This document shows positions 41,431 through 42,998 of a DNA stretch of 42,998 nucleotides, piece by piece. The stretch's first letter is position 1. Each line of letters starts with the position of its first letter. Source of the DNA: Selenomonadaceae bacterium (GTDB lineage Bacteria > Bacillota > Negativicutes > Selenomonadales > Selenomonadaceae); the NCBI GenBank assembly GCA_029338835.1, contig JAQYBD010000070.1:1-42998 (forward strand). The letters run 5' to 3'. The notes under the pieces were generated by a model that was not told where the DNA came from, made no database searches, and worked only from the letters and a program-made list of their open reading frames with translations. A program made the position numbers and the translations under genes.

Positions 41431-41992
41431 GAAGCCTTCTCCTTTGGAGAAGGGGAACCGCGAAGCGGTGGATGAGATCCCCAAAAGGGCCGTATTCTTC
41501 GACCGCGATGGCACGCTCAACTTTGACATCGCCTACCTGCATCGCCCGGAGGATTTCATCTGGCTGGAAGGAGCCAAGGAAGCCATCAAATACGTCAACG
41601 ACCATGGATACCTCGCCATCATCGTGACGAATCAATCCGGTGTTGCCCGGGGCTACTATCCCGAGAGCGATGTCCAGTGCGTCTACGACTGGATGAATGC
41701 AGAGCTTCAGAAGATGGGCGCTCACCTCGATGCGCTCTATTACTGCCCGCATCATCCACAAGGCTCCATCCCGGCTTACACCAGGACCTGCAACTGCCGC
41801 AAGCCGGCCACGGGACTCATCGATGAAGCCTGTGCCCGCTTCCATATCGATCGTTCCGCTTCCTACTTTGTTGGTGACCGGGACAGCGACATGCTCTGTG
41901 CAAAGAACGCCGGCCTTACGGGTCTGCATTACAAGGGCGGGAGCCTGTATCAGCTGGTAAAGTCTGGCCTGGCTTGCAAAGCCAGCTCGTAA
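41414..41992 (+). CDS. gmhB: D-glycero-beta-D-manno-heptose 1,7-bisphosphate 7-phosphatase
   Basis: This HAD-family phosphatase removes the C7 phosphate of heptose 1,7-bisphosphate. Motifs are FFDRDGTLN with the nucleophile Asp, VTNQSG, the zinc loop YYCPHHPQGSIPAYTRTCNCRKP and YFVGDRDSDMLCAKNAG. ATG 41414 gives 192 residues but starts inside hldD, and its first codons read through a palindromic repeat (KKPSPLEKGNREAVDEI is encoded by it). The core begins at PKRAVFFDRDG, so GTG 41468, giving 174 residues, may be the ancestral start; GGAGAAGGGG of the repeat lies about 14 bases before that GTG. It is last in the heptose cluster, and a terminator follows. Confidence 0.92.
   Translation: MNTRNKKPSPLEKGNREAVDEIPKRAVFFDRDGTLNFDIAYLHRPEDFIWLEGAKEAIKYVNDHGYLAIIVTNQSGVARGYYPESDVQCVYDWMNAELQKMGAHLDALYYCPHHPQGSIPAYTRTCNCRKPATGLIDEACARFHIDRSASYFVGDRDSDMLCAKNAGLTGLHYKGGSLYQLVKSGLACKASS
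41434..41478. repeat. Palindromic mobile-type repeat within the 5' end of gmhB
   Basis: Two adjoining hairpins, CCTTCTCC-TTT-GGAGAAGG (41435-41453) and ACCGC-GAA-GCGGT (41457-41469), are followed by GGATGAG. This double-hairpin plan resembles short dispersed palindromic repeats I recall from many Firmicutes genomes. It is read through in frame by gmhB. No second copy was seen in the window. Confidence 0.6.
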
Positions 41993-42009
41993 TTTTATAA
42001 TAGCGCTGC

Positions 42010-42036
42010 AAAGCCCTGTCAGAAGATGGGGCTTTT
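42010..42036 (+). terminator. Terminator after gmhB
   Basis: AAAGCCC/GGGCTTT with a 12-base loop, ending in TTTT. Confidence 0.7.
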
Positions 42037-42039
42037 CGT

Positions 42040-42068
42040 TTGCGTATCGTCACCGAATAAGGTAGAAT
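42040..42068 (+). promoter_or_regulatory. Promoter of the DUF535 gene
   Basis: TTGCGT (42040-42045), a 17-base spacer and TAGAAT (42063-42068), about 58 bases before the start codon. Confidence 0.55.
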
Positions 42069-42125
42069 GAAACAAGATAAAGACGTTCAATCAGATGATA
42101 AGAGATAGTTCATAAGGGATACGAC

Positions 42126-42998
42126 ATGCTTGACTATATACGTTTAGGAAAAAAGATCTATAACACCGATAATCCGCGTGAAGCAAGACGGATGGCTGTC
42201 TTCGTGGTACGCTGCCTGCTGAACAACGGCCGCATGCGGCGTCTGCACCAATTCTTTTCGCAAAGCGATATCTATCGGAACATCGCGGACGAATATCCAT
42301 TTGTCTATGAACAGCCGACACGGGCATTTTTCTACAACAAATCGACCTTTGACGAACGCGCCCGCCTGGTCGAAAAGCATATGGAGTTCCTCGTCACACA
42401 CCTGCGGGAAGATGTTGTCTTGAGTCTTTACACGAGGCACCCTTACGTACTTTGGGAGAGCCAGGATGAAATGGGGCATCTGCGCTTTGAGCTTTTTTAT
42501 CATCCGGGTCAGCGCAAGGAAGGCCTCATGTCCATCGTGCTGCGTCTTGACGAGCATGACCTTTATCAGATGATGTTCTGGATTGCCCCGACTAAAGCAG
42601 GCGAATGGGCGCTCTGGATCGGGGCCATGCAGGGACCCAACATGGAAAATGCCAAAGACGTCGTCAAGAAGGTCACCAAACGCTGCCATGCCTATCGCAC
42701 AAAGAACTTCATCCTGCATGCGACGCAGGAGGCGGCCAAGGCACTGGGGCTCAAACAGATCTATGCCGTCACGAACTATGGCTATTATGCAAACAACCAC
42801 ATTCGCCGGGATCGCAAGCTCAAGACGAGCTTCAGCGACTTTTGGAAAGAATCCGGCGGCCGACCCTGTGCAGATCAGCGTTTCTACGAATTGCCGATGA
42901 CTGAATACCGTAAGACCATGGAAGAAATCCCGACGCGCAAGCGCTCGAATTACCGTAAGCGCTACGCCCTGCTCGATGAAGTCGATGCGGCCATTGCG
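42126..42998 (+). CDS. DUF535 (VirK/YbjX) family protein, 3' end cut off
   Basis: The frame opens at ATG 42126 (AAGGGA upstream) and runs without a stop for 291 codons to the window end. The family pattern is clear: LDEHDLYQMMFWIAP, WIGAMQGPN, KRCHAYRTKNFILHATQ, GYYANNHIRRDRKLKTSFSDFWKESGG, then RKTMEEIPTRKRSNYRKRY near the end. No signal peptide is visible. VirK and YbjX in enterobacteria affect envelope and peptide-resistance traits, but the biochemical role is unknown to me. It lies after the LPS-core genes behind its own promoter, so an envelope link is plausible. Only the last few codons should be missing. Confidence 0.9.
   Translation, partial: MLDYIRLGKKIYNTDNPREARRMAVFVVRCLLNNGRMRRLHQFFSQSDIYRNIADEYPFVYEQPTRAFFYNKSTFDERARLVEKHMEFLVTHLREDVVLSLYTRHPYVLWESQDEMGHLRFELFYHPGQRKEGLMSIVLRLDEHDLYQMMFWIAPTKAGEWALWIGAMQGPNMENAKDVVKKVTKRCHAYRTKNFILHATQEAAKALGLKQIYAVTNYGYYANNHIRRDRKLKTSFSDFWKESGGRPCADQRFYELPMTEYRKTMEEIPTRKRSNYRKRYALLDEVDAAIA

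Noticed and set aside
1..42998. CRISPR arrays, tRNA/rRNA genes, insertion sequences, prophage genes
   Set aside because: No regular repeat-spacer array, cloverleaf, transposase or phage gene was seen when reading both strands.

Overview
The window looks like a chromosome segment of a Gram-negative-type Firmicute (Negativicutes, probably Selenomonadaceae such as Selenomonas or Mitsuokella). This is inferred from gene content, not from a marker gene. Outer-membrane genes (a porin-like barrel protein, an LptD/OstA-like protein, heptosyltransferases, ADP-heptose synthesis, an RND pump) sit beside Firmicutes-type features (a T-box riboswitch, class III fructose-1,6-bisphosphatase, a DUF3793 protein with a short flavodoxin). 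Genes are GC-rich, while several intergenic regions are AT-rich. I saw no rRNA, tRNA, insertion sequence, prophage or CRISPR array.

Layout. 1-7.9 kb: the 3' part of a GH13 glycosidase, a long AT-rich gap with a structured leader, then a porin-like protein, an S1/P1-type zinc phosphodiesterase and two secreted 5'-nucleotidase-family enzymes. Together these suggest a periplasmic route for nucleic acid, nucleotide and phosphate scavenging. 7.9-10.5 kb: a convergent metNIQ methionine importer. 10.5-14.2 kb: a DUF3793-flavodoxin pair behind a promoter covered by a Fur-like palindrome, then an orphan amino-acid-binding lipoprotein, homocysteine S-methyltransferase and a YhcH-like protein. 14.3-16.1 kb: an MFS transporter on the minus strand behind a complete T-box leader, probably isoleucine-type.

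16.2-20.4 kb is the most notable part. A sigma-54 activator with an N-terminal HPr-like domain (then PAS, AAA+ and HTH) is followed by three phased GGTA-N5-TACC sites, a near-perfect -24/-12 promoter, and ptsH and ptsI. This suggests the general PTS proteins are made from a sigma-54 promoter under an activator that the PTS itself could phosphorylate.

20.5-31.1 kb: an NSS-family sodium symporter, a GH3 lipoprotein, mqnA (futalosine menaquinone pathway), a MarR-RND efflux operon, a DUF2939-type membrane protein and a YdjM-like membrane protein. 31.2-34 kb: class III fbp and larE. 34-42 kb: an LPS-core operon with an LptD-like protein, two HldA-type kinases, RfaE2, two GT9 heptosyltransferases, HldD and GmhB. 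A mobile-looking palindromic repeat lies inside the 5' end of the gmhB reading frame. The window ends inside a DUF535 (VirK/YbjX) gene. All coordinates and motifs were read by eye; no database search was possible.
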